From positions 744,001-808,000 of the forward strand of contig NZ_VOBN01000001.1 in the NCBI RefSeq assembly GCF_008370045.1: a stretch of DNA of 64,000 nt, given 5' to 3'. Of this stretch, positions 44,983-54,061 are shown in pieces. How positions within the stretch are numbered: the stretch's first letter is position 1; each line of letters starts with the position of its first letter. Under the pieces are notes generated by a model that had not been told where the DNA came from, did not search any database, and saw nothing but the letters and a program-made list of their open reading frames with translations. Position numbers and translations under genes: made by a program. Origin of the DNA: Pseudomonas sp. ANT_J12 (GTDB taxonomy: Bacteria; Pseudomonadota; Gammaproteobacteria; Pseudomonadales; Pseudomonadaceae).

Positions 44983-45576
44983 TCACTTCCAAGTTAATGC
45001 GGCAACGTAGATTTTTCCAACTTTTGGATACTTACGCAGAGCAGCGCAAGCAGCATCCATTGATGCCCCACTGTCAAACAAATCATCAACGACCAAAACA
45101 TTCCAACAGCCAGTACTAGTAATTTCATCATTGACGCTAAAGCTTGCTCCAATAGCAGCAACCTTTTCAGCTTTGGTATGCAAATCTTTAAGCGATTGCC
45201 CCATACCAGACTTCCGGAGTAAATCCGAGAACACAGGCAGTCCTATTATTCGCCCTAACTCCACGGCCACCTCAGTGACTGGTTGCCTAGCACGAACGTT
45301 TGAGGCCGGCATAGGAACAACGAATCCCACCTGAGCAAGCTTAGGCAAGACATTGGTCGCTACAGCTTGGGCAAGAGGGCTCACCTGACTCCAATCCTTC
45401 TGATATTTGAGCTGGTAGGTCGCTTGTCCTACCTCTGTACGGAGATTATCGAATCGCGGGTTTCCTCGCTCGTCATCTCCTAGAAAGGTACTACTTATCA
45501 TGTGCTTGTCCAGCACCCATCCCTGGTCCCAAGGGCCGTTTATCTGTTTCAAACATACTTTCAAGGCATTCTCCAT
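44983..45576 (-). CDS. Phosphoribosyltransferase-like protein
   Basis: A 197-residue protein with the type I PRTase fold. The PRPP-binding signature is NVLVVDDLFDSGASMDAA near residue 161, preceded by VVPMPASNVRARQPVTEVA, similar to the ComF group. The N-terminal 80 residues are unassigned. ATG 45576 (MENALKVCLKQ) has an AGG element about 8 bases upstream; a TTG at 45603 would add 9 residues. GC is low (24/60 in the line at 45121). It is paired with the SLOG gene downstream. A nucleotide-signal or NAD-type role is possible but unproven. Confidence 0.75.
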   Translation of the reverse strand: MENALKVCLKQINGPWDQGWVLDKHMISSTFLGDDERGNPRFDNLRTEVGQATYQLKYQKDWSQVSPLAQAVATNVLPKLAQVGFVVPMPASNVRARQPVTEVAVELGRIIGLPVFSDLLRKSGMGQSLKDLHTKAEKVAAIGASFSVNDEITSTGCWNVLVVDDLFDSGASMDAACAALRKYPKVGKIYVAALTWK

Positions 45577-45603
45577 TTTTGAAGCCTGTCCGTTAAGCAC
45601 CAA

Positions 45604-46039
45604 AATTCATTGGCGCTCTCTGACCCTAGGCAATGAAAAACAGAGATACCAGACGACCATCGATTGGCGCTGAGCCTCATGCAAAAACAGGAAATTCCTA
45701 CAGACCGAGCCTTCCGCTAAAAGCTCCAATTCCTACAACACGTGACGCCAGAGTAGACTTGGCACCGCGAGCGCCTGGACGATAGGCTTTACCTCGTCGC
45801 TGCCAAATCAGCGACCCGGGGTCGAAGCCGGAAAAAGTCAAAACGGTGCTTGCGCGCCCTCCATAGAACTACGGCTGTTTCGTGCCTTTAGTTCTGCTTT
45901 ATGGCGGGCCGTGTGGCGCGGGCCTTCCGGCTTTGCCGTTTTGACAGGAAGTATCCCGACTTCGAACGCCACTCGGTCCGCCACCCAACCTGTCGAAGGG
46001 TTGGTGGCGACTTTCCTAAACAAAACGGAAGTTACCTTC
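45604..46039. other. Intergenic region with structured leader of the Bro-N gene
   Basis: About 435 bases without a gene I would defend. Near the Bro-N start a hairpin is formed by gccacccaacc (45980-45990) and ggttggtggc (45999-46008), 11 pairs with one bulge. Upstream is a GC-rich stretch (gcgggccgtgtggcgcgggcc). Both strands are open for more than 60 codons here (45838-46041 minus; 45911 onward plus), which may reflect composition or a conserved structured leader. Confidence 0.5.
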
Positions 46040-46540
46040 ATGCCTAAGCACGCTCAAAATTTGCCTTACTTCACCCCAACCGTCTTCACCCGCCACAACC
46101 GCTTCCTCCACACGCTCATGCAAGACAACCAAGCCTGGTTCTGCGTCCACGACCTCGGTCGTCTGATGGGCCGCCCCATGGACGAACGCCTCACCCTTAA
46201 ACTCGATCCCGATCAGCGCCGAAACGTCCGGCTGCTGAAAAGCGGTAATACCGTCGAATCTCTGATGGTCAGCGAATCAGGGATGTACGCCCTCCTGATC
46301 CACCATTTCATCCCGGAAAACCGCAACCTGCGCCAATGGCTGAGCAACGAAGTCATCCCGATGCTGCGCGAGTCGAGCGCGGCATCTGTGGATAACATTC
46401 CGAGCCTGAGTTCGTTGCAATGGGCCGGCATCTCGGTGCCGTTGCTGCACTGGCAGCATCAGGCCTGGATCAAGTGGCGGGACATGCCTGAGCTGATGCA
46501 GGTACAGAGGCCGTTCAAGATCATGGGTACCTGTAGTTGA
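46040..46540 (+). CDS. Bro-N domain protein (phage antirepressor-like)
   Basis: A 166-residue protein with a Bro-N domain over about residues 15-115: WFCVHDLGRLMGRPMDERL, SLMVSESGMYALLIHHFIPE and LRQWLSNEVIPMLRESS. Bro-N domains bind DNA and occur in phage antirepressors and in many chromosomal orphans of Pseudomonas. The short C-terminal part after 115 is unassigned. I start it at ATG 46040 (MPKHAQNLPYF). It lies in accessory DNA and ends at a terminator shared with the opposite 61-residue gene. No other phage gene is present. Confidence 0.82.
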   Translation: MPKHAQNLPYFTPTVFTRHNRFLHTLMQDNQAWFCVHDLGRLMGRPMDERLTLKLDPDQRRNVRLLKSGNTVESLMVSESGMYALLIHHFIPENRNLRQWLSNEVIPMLRESSAASVDNIPSLSSLQWAGISVPLLHWQHQAWIKWRDMPELMQVQRPFKIMGTCS

Positions 46541-46550
46541 AGAAATAAAA

Positions 46551-46576
46551 AGGGGCGGACATTTCAGTCCGCCCCT
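46551..46576. terminator. Terminator between convergent Bro-N and 61-aa genes
   Basis: aggggcggac and gtccgcccct form a perfect stem around atttca, with an A-rich tract on the left (T-rich for minus-strand transcripts). It sits between two convergent genes and can serve both. Confidence 0.75.
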
Positions 46577-46588
46577 GTTACCTCCTCC

Positions 46589-46774
46589 TCAAAACCGCGA
46601 AACACTCCTCATCGCATCCACCAGATACCTCATCGCAATCCGATCACTCTCGGACAGCTCCCTATACCGCTCCACCAATTTCATCTCCTCTGAATTGAGC
46701 CGACGCCTGCGCCGACCAATGGACAAGCACGGAAATATTCCTAACAGTTCGGTGATGCCTTGTACTTTCGACAT
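46589..46774 (-). CDS. Small hypothetical protein, 61 aa
   Basis: The product starts MSKVQGITELLGIFPCLSIG, has a basic stretch RRRRRLNSEE and ends with VERYRELSESDRIAMRYLVD, a helical pattern (YRxLSExDR) seen at the carboxyl end of small phage-type regulators. An AAGGA site 8 bases before the ATG supports translation. I recognise no defined family. It converges on the Bro-N gene. Confidence 0.6.
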   Translation of the reverse strand: MSKVQGITELLGIFPCLSIGRRRRRLNSEEMKLVERYRELSESDRIAMRYLVDAMRSVSRF

Positions 46775-47191
46775 GGACGATGTCCTTTTAATACGTCAAA
46801 GAAAACTTCAGAAAACCGCATCGCCCTACTCCTTTTTTCAGCAGTCGCTGGGTGCGCACTGAACCCGCCGGCCTGAAGGGCCGAAACCGGCTATGCCCAT
46901 AGGATAGGAATTAAATCGGCGCTGAAAAGTGGTTTTTAGAGTAATTAGTCGAGAAAGGCACAAATGCCCTATAAAACAGAAAGTACTGTGGGAAACGTTA
47001 CCGGACATGTCTTGTTTCATTGCCGCAACATCATTGTGCTACCAATCATTTTTTCTCGATGACCGAACGGTTTAAGCTATTTGGCATCTGTTTAGAGTCC
47101 GTTGCGTTTGGCCGAAGGCATGTCCGAACCTCTATTTTTGATCCCAGCAGTGCCAGGAACGGCGCGGGATTGTTCACGACAGGTTGTACTT
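46775..47191. other. Intergenic region upstream of opgD and the 61-aa gene
   Basis: About 415 bases. The part near 46867-46891 (gccggcctgaagggccgaaaccggc) can fold and probably belongs to the leader of the minus-strand 61-residue gene. The right half, AT-rich around 46970-47060, probably holds the opgD promoter. I see no REP element or further gene. Confidence 0.45.
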
Positions 47192-48817
47192 ATGCACCGC
47201 AGGAATTTGCTCAAAGCGTCCATGGCTATCGCCGCCTACACCGGTCTGTCCGCCACTGGCCTGTTGGCCACACGGGCCTGGGCCGGGAATGGCGCCGCTG
47301 ATGGTGACGCCCAGGCCTTCGACTTCGAAGCGCTGAAGATCCAGGCCAAGCAGCTTGCCGCCAGCCGCTATCAGGACACCAAGCAGGTGTTGCCGCCCAC
47401 CCTCGGGACGATGACGCCGCAGAACTTCAACGCGATCCAGTACGACGGCAAGCACTCGCTGTGGAACGACTTGAACGGTCAGCTGGACGTGCAGTTTTTC
47501 CACGTCGGCATGGGTTTCAAGCAGCCCGTGCGCATGTACAGCGTCGATCCCAAGACCCGTCAGGCCCGGGAAGTGCATTTCCGCCCGTCGCTGTTCAACT
47601 ACGAAAAAACCACGGTCGACACCAAGCAGCTCACCGGCGACCTGGGGTTTTCCGGGTTCAAGTTGTTCAAGGCCCCGGAACTGGACAAGCACGATGTGCT
47701 GTCTTTCCTCGGCGCGAGTTACTTCCGCGCAGTCGATGCCTCTGGCCAATATGGCCTGTCCGCCCGAGGGCTGGCGATTGACACTTACGCCAAGAAGCGT
47801 GAGGAATTCCCGGACTTCACCAAGTTCTGGTTCGAGACGCCGGACAAGGACAGCACCCGTTTCGTGGTCTACGCCCTGCTCGATTCGCCGAGCGCCACCG
47901 GTGCCTACCGCTTCGACATCGACTGCCAGGCCAGCCAGGTGGTGATGGCCATCGACGCCCACATCAATGCGCGCACCGCCATTGAACAACTGGGCATTTC
48001 GCCGATGACCAGCATGTTCAGCTGCGGCACCCACGAGCGGCGCATGTGCGACACCATTCACCCGCAAATCCACGACTCCGATCGCCTGGCCATGTGGCGC
48101 GGCAACGGCGAGTGGATCTGCCGGCCGCTGAACAACCCGGCGACGTTGCAATTCAACGCCTTCGCCGACACCGACCCGAAAGGTTTCGGCCTGGTGCAGA
48201 CCGATCACGAGTTCGCCAGTTATCAGGACACCGTCGACTGGTACAGCAAGCGCCCGAGCCTGTGGGTAGAACCGACAACCGCGTGGGGCGAAGGCTCTAT
48301 CGATCTGTTGGAAATTCCTACGACCGGCGAAACCCTGGATAACATCGTCGCGTTCTGGACGCCGAAAAAACCGGTAGCCGCCGGTGATTCGCTGAACTAC
48401 GGCTACAAGCTGTACTGGAGCGCATTGCCGCCGGTCAGCACGCCGCTGGCGCGGGTCAATGCGACCCGTTCGGGCATGGGCGGCTTTATCGAAGGCTGGG
48501 CGCCGGGTGAGCATTACCCGGAGGTCTGGGCGCGACGCTTTGCGGTGGACTTCACCGGCGGTGGTCTGGACCGTTTACCGCCAGGCGCGGCGATCGAGCC
48601 GGTGGTCACCTGCTCGAATGGCGAGGTGAAGGACTTCAACGTGCTGGTGCTGGATGACATCAAGGGTTACCGGATTACGTTTGACTGGTTCCCGACCAAT
48701 GACAGCGTGGCCCCGGTGGAGCTGCGATTGTTTATCCGCACCAATGACCGGACGCTGAGTGAAACCTGGTTGTACCAGTATTTCCCGCCGGCGCCGGAGA
48801 AGCGTAAGTACACCTGA
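47192..48817 (+). CDS. opgD: Periplasmic glucan biosynthesis protein D
   Basis: An OpgD/MdoD-type protein of 541 residues that shapes osmoregulated periplasmic glucans. The N-terminus [19 protein letters not shown] is a twin-arginine signal (RRNLLK) cleaved near ATRAWA. The body has the OpgG/D beta-sandwich marks: [50 protein letters not shown], and in the second domain [20 protein letters not shown]. The Tat signal favours OpgD over Sec-exported OpgG. The start ATG at 47192 begins the signal peptide. Confidence 0.93.
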   Translation: MHRRNLLKASMAIAAYTGLSATGLLATRAWAGNGAADGDAQAFDFEALKIQAKQLAASRYQDTKQVLPPTLGTMTPQNFNAIQYDGKHSLWNDLNGQLDVQFFHVGMGFKQPVRMYSVDPKTRQAREVHFRPSLFNYEKTTVDTKQLTGDLGFSGFKLFKAPELDKHDVLSFLGASYFRAVDASGQYGLSARGLAIDTYAKKREEFPDFTKFWFETPDKDSTRFVVYALLDSPSATGAYRFDIDCQASQVVMAIDAHINARTAIEQLGISPMTSMFSCGTHERRMCDTIHPQIHDSDRLAMWRGNGEWICRPLNNPATLQFNAFADTDPKGFGLVQTDHEFASYQDTVDWYSKRPSLWVEPTTAWGEGSIDLLEIPTTGETLDNIVAFWTPKKPVAAGDSLNYGYKLYWSALPPVSTPLARVNATRSGMGGFIEGWAPGEHYPEVWARRFAVDFTGGGLDRLPPGAAIEPVVTCSNGEVKDFNVLVLDDIKGYRITFDWFPTNDSVAPVELRLFIRTNDRTLSETWLYQYFPPAPEKRKYT

Positions 48818-48842
48818 TATCAGGTGGTTGTTTGGGCGGGCC

Positions 48843-48914
48843 CCTTCGCGGGCAAGCCTCGCTCCTACAGGTGGCAATGTAATCCCTGTAGGAGCAAGGC
48901 TTGCCCGCGAAGAC
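48843..48914. repeat. REP inverted repeat, family A
   Basis: ccttcgcgggcaagcctcgc... faces ...gcaaggcttgcccgcgaaga; spacer of about 17 bases. Confidence 0.9.
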
Positions 48915-48952
48915 GGTCTGACAGACAACAAAAAACCCCGGCACAGAAACGC

Positions 48953-48983
48953 AAAAGCCCCGACCAACCCGGCCGGGGCTTTT
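48953..48983. terminator. Bidirectional rho-independent terminator
   Basis: aaaagcccc and ggggctttt form the stem, with T tracts on both sides. It lies between convergent opgD and the Old Yellow Enzyme gene and can end both transcripts. Confidence 0.85.
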
Positions 48984-48999
48984 TGTTTTACAGCGTTAT

Positions 49000-50106
49000 T
49001 CAATCCCGCAAATCAGACTCATGAATCGGCTGGTCCCGATGGGTCGCCCGCTGATACTGCGCCGGCCACACCGCTTTGCGCCCGCCCAGGTCATCATCGG
49101 CATGCAACGGCCAGTACGGATCGCGCAACAACTCCCGGGCCAGGAAGATGATGTCCGCCTGGCAGGTCCGCAGAATGTGCTCAGCCTGCGCCGGCTCGGT
49201 AATCATGCCCACGGTGCCCGTGGCAATGCCGGACTCCTTACGCACGCGCTCAGCGAAGCGGGTTTGATAACCCGGTCCTGTAGGAATTTCCGCATTGGCC
49301 GCCGTCCCGCCCGACGAGACGTCGATCAAATCCACGCCCAGGTCCTTGAGGCGACGTGCCAGTTCCACGGTTTCATCCGGGTTCCAGCCATCTTCCACCC
49401 AGTCCGTCGCCGATACCCGCACGAACAGCGGCAACTCTTCAGGCCAGACCGCCCGCACCGCTTCGGTGACTTGCAACACCAGGCGAATGCGGTTTTCGAA
49501 CGAGCCACCATATTGGTCGCGCCGCTGATTGCTCAGTGGCGACAGGAACTGGTGCAGCAGATAACCGTGAGCAGCGTGAATCTCAACCACTTTGAAACCG
49601 GCGGTCAGCGCCCGTTTGGCCGACTCGACAAAGGCCTGGATCACTTCGGCAATCTGCGCCTCATCGAGTTGCTTGGGCGGGGTGTGCTGTGGATCGAAAG
49701 CAATCGGCGAAGGCCCGACCGGGGTCCAGCCGCCGTCTTCGGGTTTGACGCTGCCGTGCTTGCCGATCCACGGCCGATGGGTGCTGGCCTTGCGCCCGGC
49801 GTGGGCCAGTTGAATACCGGCCACCGCGCCTTGGGCGGCGATAAACCGGGTGATGCGTTGCAGCGGTTCAATCTGTTCGTCATTCCACAGGCCGAGGTCT
49901 TCGGCGGTGATGCGGCCATCGGCGGTGACCGCCGTGGCTTCAGTAAAAATCAGACCGGCCCCGCCGACCGCGCGGCTGCCGAGGTGGACCAGGTGCCAGT
50001 CATTGGCCAGGCCATCGACGCTGGAGTATTGGCACATGGGCGATACGGCAATGCGGTTGAGCAGGGTCAATTGGCGAAGGGTATAGGGTTCAAGCAGCAG
50101 ACTCAT
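49000..50106 (-). CDS. Old Yellow Enzyme family NADH:flavin oxidoreductase
   Basis: A FMN-dependent ene-reductase of 368 residues resembling the YqjM/XenA class: it reduces activated C=C bonds with NAD(P)H. Marks: the flavin-modulating cysteine in SPMCQYSS near residue 25, GIQLAHAGRKAS near 98, and the substrate/FMN region EIHAAHGYLLHQFLSPLSNQ near 177 followed by RDQYGGSFENRIRLV. No iron-sulphur domain is present. The physiological substrate is unknown. Confidence 0.92.
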   Translation of the reverse strand: MSLLLEPYTLRQLTLLNRIAVSPMCQYSSVDGLANDWHLVHLGSRAVGGAGLIFTEATAVTADGRITAEDLGLWNDEQIEPLQRITRFIAAQGAVAGIQLAHAGRKASTHRPWIGKHGSVKPEDGGWTPVGPSPIAFDPQHTPPKQLDEAQIAEVIQAFVESAKRALTAGFKVVEIHAAHGYLLHQFLSPLSNQRRDQYGGSFENRIRLVLQVTEAVRAVWPEELPLFVRVSATDWVEDGWNPDETVELARRLKDLGVDLIDVSSGGTAANAEIPTGPGYQTRFAERVRKESGIATGTVGMITEPAQAEHILRTCQADIIFLARELLRDPYWPLHADDDLGGRKAVWPAQYQRATHRDQPIHESDLRD

Positions 50107-50304
50107 GGGGCACCTCTCGAATCAGTGGGCAGGCTCCAGGGTTCTGTTTGAAAAGTCGACGAGTGACAGGAAAAAGGCGCAACACCCGCCCCCGCGGGTA
50201 AAAAATTCGACAAGACGTCACAAGGCCAATCAAGCAGTGCTTAGAGCCTAGTCGACAACGGCGGATGAGGGAGGGTTCAGAGGGATTCGGTGTCAGAAAG
50301 ATCA

Positions 50305-50394
50305 CTTTCGCGGGCAAGCCTCGCTCGGGTTTGGCGGCGTCCGAATGATTGGCGACGCCACAAGTCCTGTAGGAGCGAGGCTTGCCCGCGAAGG
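50305..50394. repeat. REP inverted repeat, family A
   Basis: ctttcgcgggcaagcctcgct and ctgtaggagcgaggcttgcc...gcgaagg; the left arm is shortened. It abuts the 3' end of recJ (stop at 50397) and fills much of the 290-base gap to the Old Yellow Enzyme gene. Confidence 0.85.
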
Positions 50395-50396
50395 GG

Positions 50397-52106
50397 TCAA
50401 CGCGGTTCGATGTGGGCAATCATCAACTGCACCGTCTCATTCCCGCGAAACTCGTTGAGGTCGAGTTTGTAGGCCAGTTCCACCCATTTGATGGTTGGAT
50501 TCGGCCAGATATCGCGGTCAATCCCGAACGCGATGCCATCGAGTTTCACCGAACCGCACTCACTTTTCAGCACCACTTTCAGGTGCCGCTCGCCGACCAC
50601 CCGCTGCTCGACCAACTGGAACACCCCGTGGAACAGCGGCTCCGGGAAGTGCTGGCCCCAAGGCCCGGCGTGGCGCAGGGCGCGGGCCAGTTCCAGGTGA
50701 AATTCCTCGACCGCCAACGTGCCGTCCGACAGCAGGCGCCCGGTCAGGTCTTCTTCGCGCAATTGCCGACGCACTTCGACGTCAAAGGCTTCGGCAAACA
50801 GCGGAAAATTCGCTTCCGGCAAGGTCAAACCGGCCGCCATCGCGTGGCCGCCGTACTTGCTGATCAGGTTCGGATGCTGCGCCGCCACCACGCTCAGGGC
50901 GTCGCGAATATGGAAGCCCTGCACCGAACGTCCCGAGCCCTTGAGCATGCCATCGCCGGCGTCGGCAAAGGCAATGGTCGGGCGGAAGTAGCGCTCTTTC
51001 ATCCGCGAGGCGAGGATGCCGATCACGCCCTGGTGCCACTCGGGATCGAACAGACACAAGCCGAACGGCATCGATTCCACCGGCAGATCCTTGAGCTGGG
51101 CCAGCGCTTCACGCTGCATGCCCTGTTCGATGGATTTGCGGTCCTGGTTCATGCCGTCGAGCTGGCCGGCCATTTCCCGGGCGAGCCCGGCATCTTCAGT
51201 CAGCAGGCATTCGATGCCCAGGCTCATGTCATCCAGGCGCCCCGCCGCGTTCAGGCGTGGGCCGACGATAAAACCCAGGTCGGTCGAGGTGATGCGCGCC
51301 GGCTCACGCTTGGCGACTTCAAGGATGGCCTTGATACCCGGTCGGGCGCGACCGGCGCGAATCCGTTCCAGGCCCTGGTGCACGAGGATGCGGTTGTTGG
51401 CATCCAGCGGCACCACGTCGGCCACGCTGCCGAGCGCCACCAGATCCAGCAATTCGCCGATGTTCGGCTGCGGCTTGCTTTCATACCAACCGAGGCTGCG
51501 CAAGCGGGCGCGCAGGGCCATCAGCACATAAAAGATCACCCCGACGCCGGCCAGCGCCTTGCTCGGAAACTCGCAGCCGGGCTGGTTCGGGTTGACGATG
51601 GCGTCGGCCAGCGGCAGTTCATCACCGGGCAAGTGGTGGTCGGTGACCAACACCTTGAGCCCGGCCTTTTTCGCCGCCGCCACGCCTTCAACGCTGGAGA
51701 TACCGTTGTCCACGGTGATCAGCAGTTGCGGGGTGCGGGTCAGCGCGACTTCGACGATTTCCGGGGTCAGACCGTAGCCATACTCGAAACGGTTCGGCAC
51801 CAGATAATCGACGTGGGCCGCGCCCAGCAAGCGCAACCCGAGCACACCGACGGTGCTGGCGGTCGCGCCATCGGCATCGAAGTCGCCGACGATCAGGATC
51901 CGCTGGCGCTGCTCCAGCGCCGTCACCAGCAGGTCCACCGCCGCATTGATGCCCTTGAGCTGCTCGAATGGAATCAAGCGTTTGAGGCTCTTATCCAGTT
52001 CAGCCTCGTTCAGCACGCCCCGCGCCGCGTACAGACGGGTCAGCAGCGGCGGCAGATCACCGAGGAATGGCAGGGTGTCGGGCAACAGGCGAGGTTCGAT
52101 GCGCAT
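50397..52106 (-). CDS. recJ: Single-stranded-DNA-specific exonuclease RecJ
   Basis: A 5'-3' exonuclease of recombination and mismatch repair, 569 residues. DHH-family motifs appear in order: ILIVGDFDADGATAS near 70, LLITVDNGISS near 128, VTDHHLPGDELP near 153 and GVGVIFYVLMALRARL near 185. The DHHA1 domain with the GGHAMAAGLTL motif is near 420, and the OB fold follows. The gene is full length and precedes no further gene on the same strand until the REP element; yaeQ is upstream. Confidence 0.96.
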   Translation of the reverse strand: MRIEPRLLPDTLPFLGDLPPLLTRLYAARGVLNEAELDKSLKRLIPFEQLKGINAAVDLLVTALEQRQRILIVGDFDADGATASTVGVLGLRLLGAAHVDYLVPNRFEYGYGLTPEIVEVALTRTPQLLITVDNGISSVEGVAAAKKAGLKVLVTDHHLPGDELPLADAIVNPNQPGCEFPSKALAGVGVIFYVLMALRARLRSLGWYESKPQPNIGELLDLVALGSVADVVPLDANNRILVHQGLERIRAGRARPGIKAILEVAKREPARITSTDLGFIVGPRLNAAGRLDDMSLGIECLLTEDAGLAREMAGQLDGMNQDRKSIEQGMQREALAQLKDLPVESMPFGLCLFDPEWHQGVIGILASRMKERYFRPTIAFADAGDGMLKGSGRSVQGFHIRDALSVVAAQHPNLISKYGGHAMAAGLTLPEANFPLFAEAFDVEVRRQLREEDLTGRLLSDGTLAVEEFHLELARALRHAGPWGQHFPEPLFHGVFQLVEQRVVGERHLKVVLKSECGSVKLDGIAFGIDRDIWPNPTIKWVELAYKLDLNEFRGNETVQLMIAHIEPR

Positions 52107-52172
52107 GGGGTGACAGGTGCTTCTCTTGGGTACGTAGGATAAAACCGGATAACGCGGACCAGCAGCGAATAA

Positions 52173-52715
52173 TCAGCCGCGCTCGCCGCTCAGCCACTGC
52201 AACTGCACTTCATGCTGACCACGGTCGTCGGTGACGAAAATCGTCCCTTCGCTGATCATCACGTCCCACTTGATAACGCGGGGCATGTCTTTGGCGAGGG
52301 TTTCCAGAATGTCCTGAGGTACGGCGGCGATGTGCACGTTTTTCAGGTTCTTGATTGCCGGGATCACTTTGGTTTCCCAGACACGCAGGCTGCCATAGGC
52401 CAGCAGGCTGGTGCGCTCGGTACGGCGCGAGCACCAGGTCAGGCGATCGGCGTCCGGCTGGCCGACTTCGATCCAGTGCAGGACCCGATCATCCAGGCTC
52501 TTTTCCCACAGGGCCGGTTCATCCACGTCTGACAGACCGCGACCGAACGACAGCTGCTCGTTGTACCAGAAGGCGTAGGCCAGCAGTCGCACGGTCATGC
52601 GCTCTTCGGTTTCCGAAGGGTGACGGGCGATGGTCTGCTTCACGCTCTCGTACACGCTGCGGTCGAGGTCGGTGAGGTTCAGTTCAAACTTGTAGGTCGT
52701 GGACGGCTGGGCCAT
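52173..52715 (-). CDS. yaeQ: YaeQ family protein
   Basis: A 180-residue protein of the YaeQ family (PD-(D/E)XK-like fold). MAQPSTTYKFELNLTDLDRS is the usual start; ERMTVRLLAYAFWYNEQLSF and KNLKNVHIAAVPQDILETLA are conserved. The function is unknown; homologues suppress RfaH-loss phenotypes in enterics. I start it at ATG 52715, since the frame beyond lacks conservation. It lies 66 bases upstream of recJ and probably shares its transcript. Confidence 0.92.
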   Translation of the reverse strand: MAQPSTTYKFELNLTDLDRSVYESVKQTIARHPSETEERMTVRLLAYAFWYNEQLSFGRGLSDVDEPALWEKSLDDRVLHWIEVGQPDADRLTWCSRRTERTSLLAYGSLRVWETKVIPAIKNLKNVHIAAVPQDILETLAKDMPRVIKWDVMISEGTIFVTDDRGQHEVQLQWLSGERG

Positions 52716-52861
52716 GAACGGGCTTCTTGATACGAGGAAAGGCGGCAAGTCTAACCGATGCGGTAGGCAATCAACCAATTGACGGCCATCAACTTTGGGC
52801 GACTGACACGCGGCTATGTTAAAACGCACTACTCACACGACTTTGTCCTACAGGATCGCGC

Positions 52862-54061
52862 ATGCCATTCACCGGAAAACCGCTCTCAGGTCTGAAAGTC
52901 ATCGAATTGGGTACGTTGATTGCCGGGCCGTTTGCCTCGCGCATTTGCGGCGAGTTCGGCGCTGAAGTGATCAAGATCGAATCCCCGGACGGCGGGGACC
53001 CGTTGCGCAAATGGCGCAAGTTGTATGAAGGCACCTCCCTGTGGTGGTTCGTCCAGGCGCGCAACAAAAAGTCCCTGACCCTGAACCTCAAGCACCCGGA
53101 TGGCCTGGAGATCCTGAAAAAACTGCTCAGCGAAGCCGACATCCTGATCGAGAATTTTCGCCCTGGTGTGTTGGAAAAGCTCGGCCTGGGGTGGGACGTT
53201 TTACATGCGCTCAACCCGAAACTGGTGATGGTGCGGCTCTCGGGCTTCGGCCAGACCGGGCCGATGAAAGATCAGCCGGGGTTTGGCGCCGTCGGTGAAT
53301 CCATGGGCGGCCTGCGTTACATCACGGGTTTCGAGGATCGGCCACCGGTGCGCACCGGGATTTCCATCGGTGACTCGATTGCCGCGCTGTGGGGCGTGAT
53401 CGGCGCATTGATGGCCCTGCGTCATCGCGAAGTCAACGGCGGCCTGGGCCAAGTGGTGGACGTGGCGCTGTACGAAGCAATCTTCGCGATGATGGAAAGC
53501 ATGGTCCCGGAGTTCGATGTGTTCGGTTTTATCCGCGAACGCACCGGCAACATCATGCCCGGCATCACGCCCTCCTCCATCCACACCAGCGCCGACGGCA
53601 AGCACGTGCAGATCGGCGCTAACGGCGATGCGATCTTCAAGCGTTTCATGCTGATCATCGGTCGCGAAGACCTGGCCAACGACCCGGTGCTCGCTAGCAA
53701 CGATGGCCGCGACAGCCGTCGCGACGAGATTTACGGGGTGATCGATCGCTGGGTCAACTCGCTGCCGCTCGACAGCGTGATTGCGCAATTGAACCAGGCC
53801 GACGTCCCGGCCAGCCGGATCTTCAGCGCCGAAGACATGTTCAGCGATCCGCAGTACCTGGCCCGGGAAATGTTCCTGCACGCCAAGCTGCCGGACGGCA
53901 AGGACTTCAAGATGCCGGGGATCGTGCCGAAACTCTCTGAGACACCCGGCACATCCGAATGGGTCGGACCGCAGCTGGGTGAACACAATGCGCAGGTACT
54001 TCACGATCTTGGCTATGACAAGGAACGGATCGCAAAGCTGCGTGAAGACGGAGCCATCTAA
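52862..54061 (+). CDS. CaiB/BaiF family CoA-transferase
   Basis: A class III CoA-transferase of 399 residues moving CoA between carboxylic acids. Diagnostic parts: LKVIELGTLIAGPFASRICG near 11, the SLTLNLKHPDG strand near 72, LVMVRLSGFGQTGPM near 121 and the catalytic aspartate in RTGISIGDSIAALWG near 167. The acyl substrate cannot be read from sequence. The next gene starts inside its 3' end. Confidence 0.92.
   Translation: MPFTGKPLSGLKVIELGTLIAGPFASRICGEFGAEVIKIESPDGGDPLRKWRKLYEGTSLWWFVQARNKKSLTLNLKHPDGLEILKKLLSEADILIENFRPGVLEKLGLGWDVLHALNPKLVMVRLSGFGQTGPMKDQPGFGAVGESMGGLRYITGFEDRPPVRTGISIGDSIAALWGVIGALMALRHREVNGGLGQVVDVALYEAIFAMMESMVPEFDVFGFIRERTGNIMPGITPSSIHTSADGKHVQIGANGDAIFKRFMLIIGREDLANDPVLASNDGRDSRRDEIYGVIDRWVNSLPLDSVIAQLNQADVPASRIFSAEDMFSDPQYLAREMFLHAKLPDGKDFKMPGIVPKLSETPGTSEWVGPQLGEHNAQVLHDLGYDKERIAKLREDGAI

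Noticed and set aside
45838..46041. 67-codon minus-strand frame in the Bro-N leader
   Set aside because: It reads through the hairpin and the leader of the Bro-N gene and has no convincing ribosome site. I keep the region as a structured leader, though a small conserved protein cannot be excluded.
46838..47020. 60-codon minus-strand frame upstream of the 61-residue gene
   Set aside because: No ribosome site or family; the sequence looks like a GC-rich leader with inverted repeats rather than coding DNA.
50382..52142. 586-codon open frame on the plus strand opposite recJ
   Set aside because: Antisense shadow of recJ; its composition is typical of reverse-frame translation and recJ motifs on the other strand are complete.
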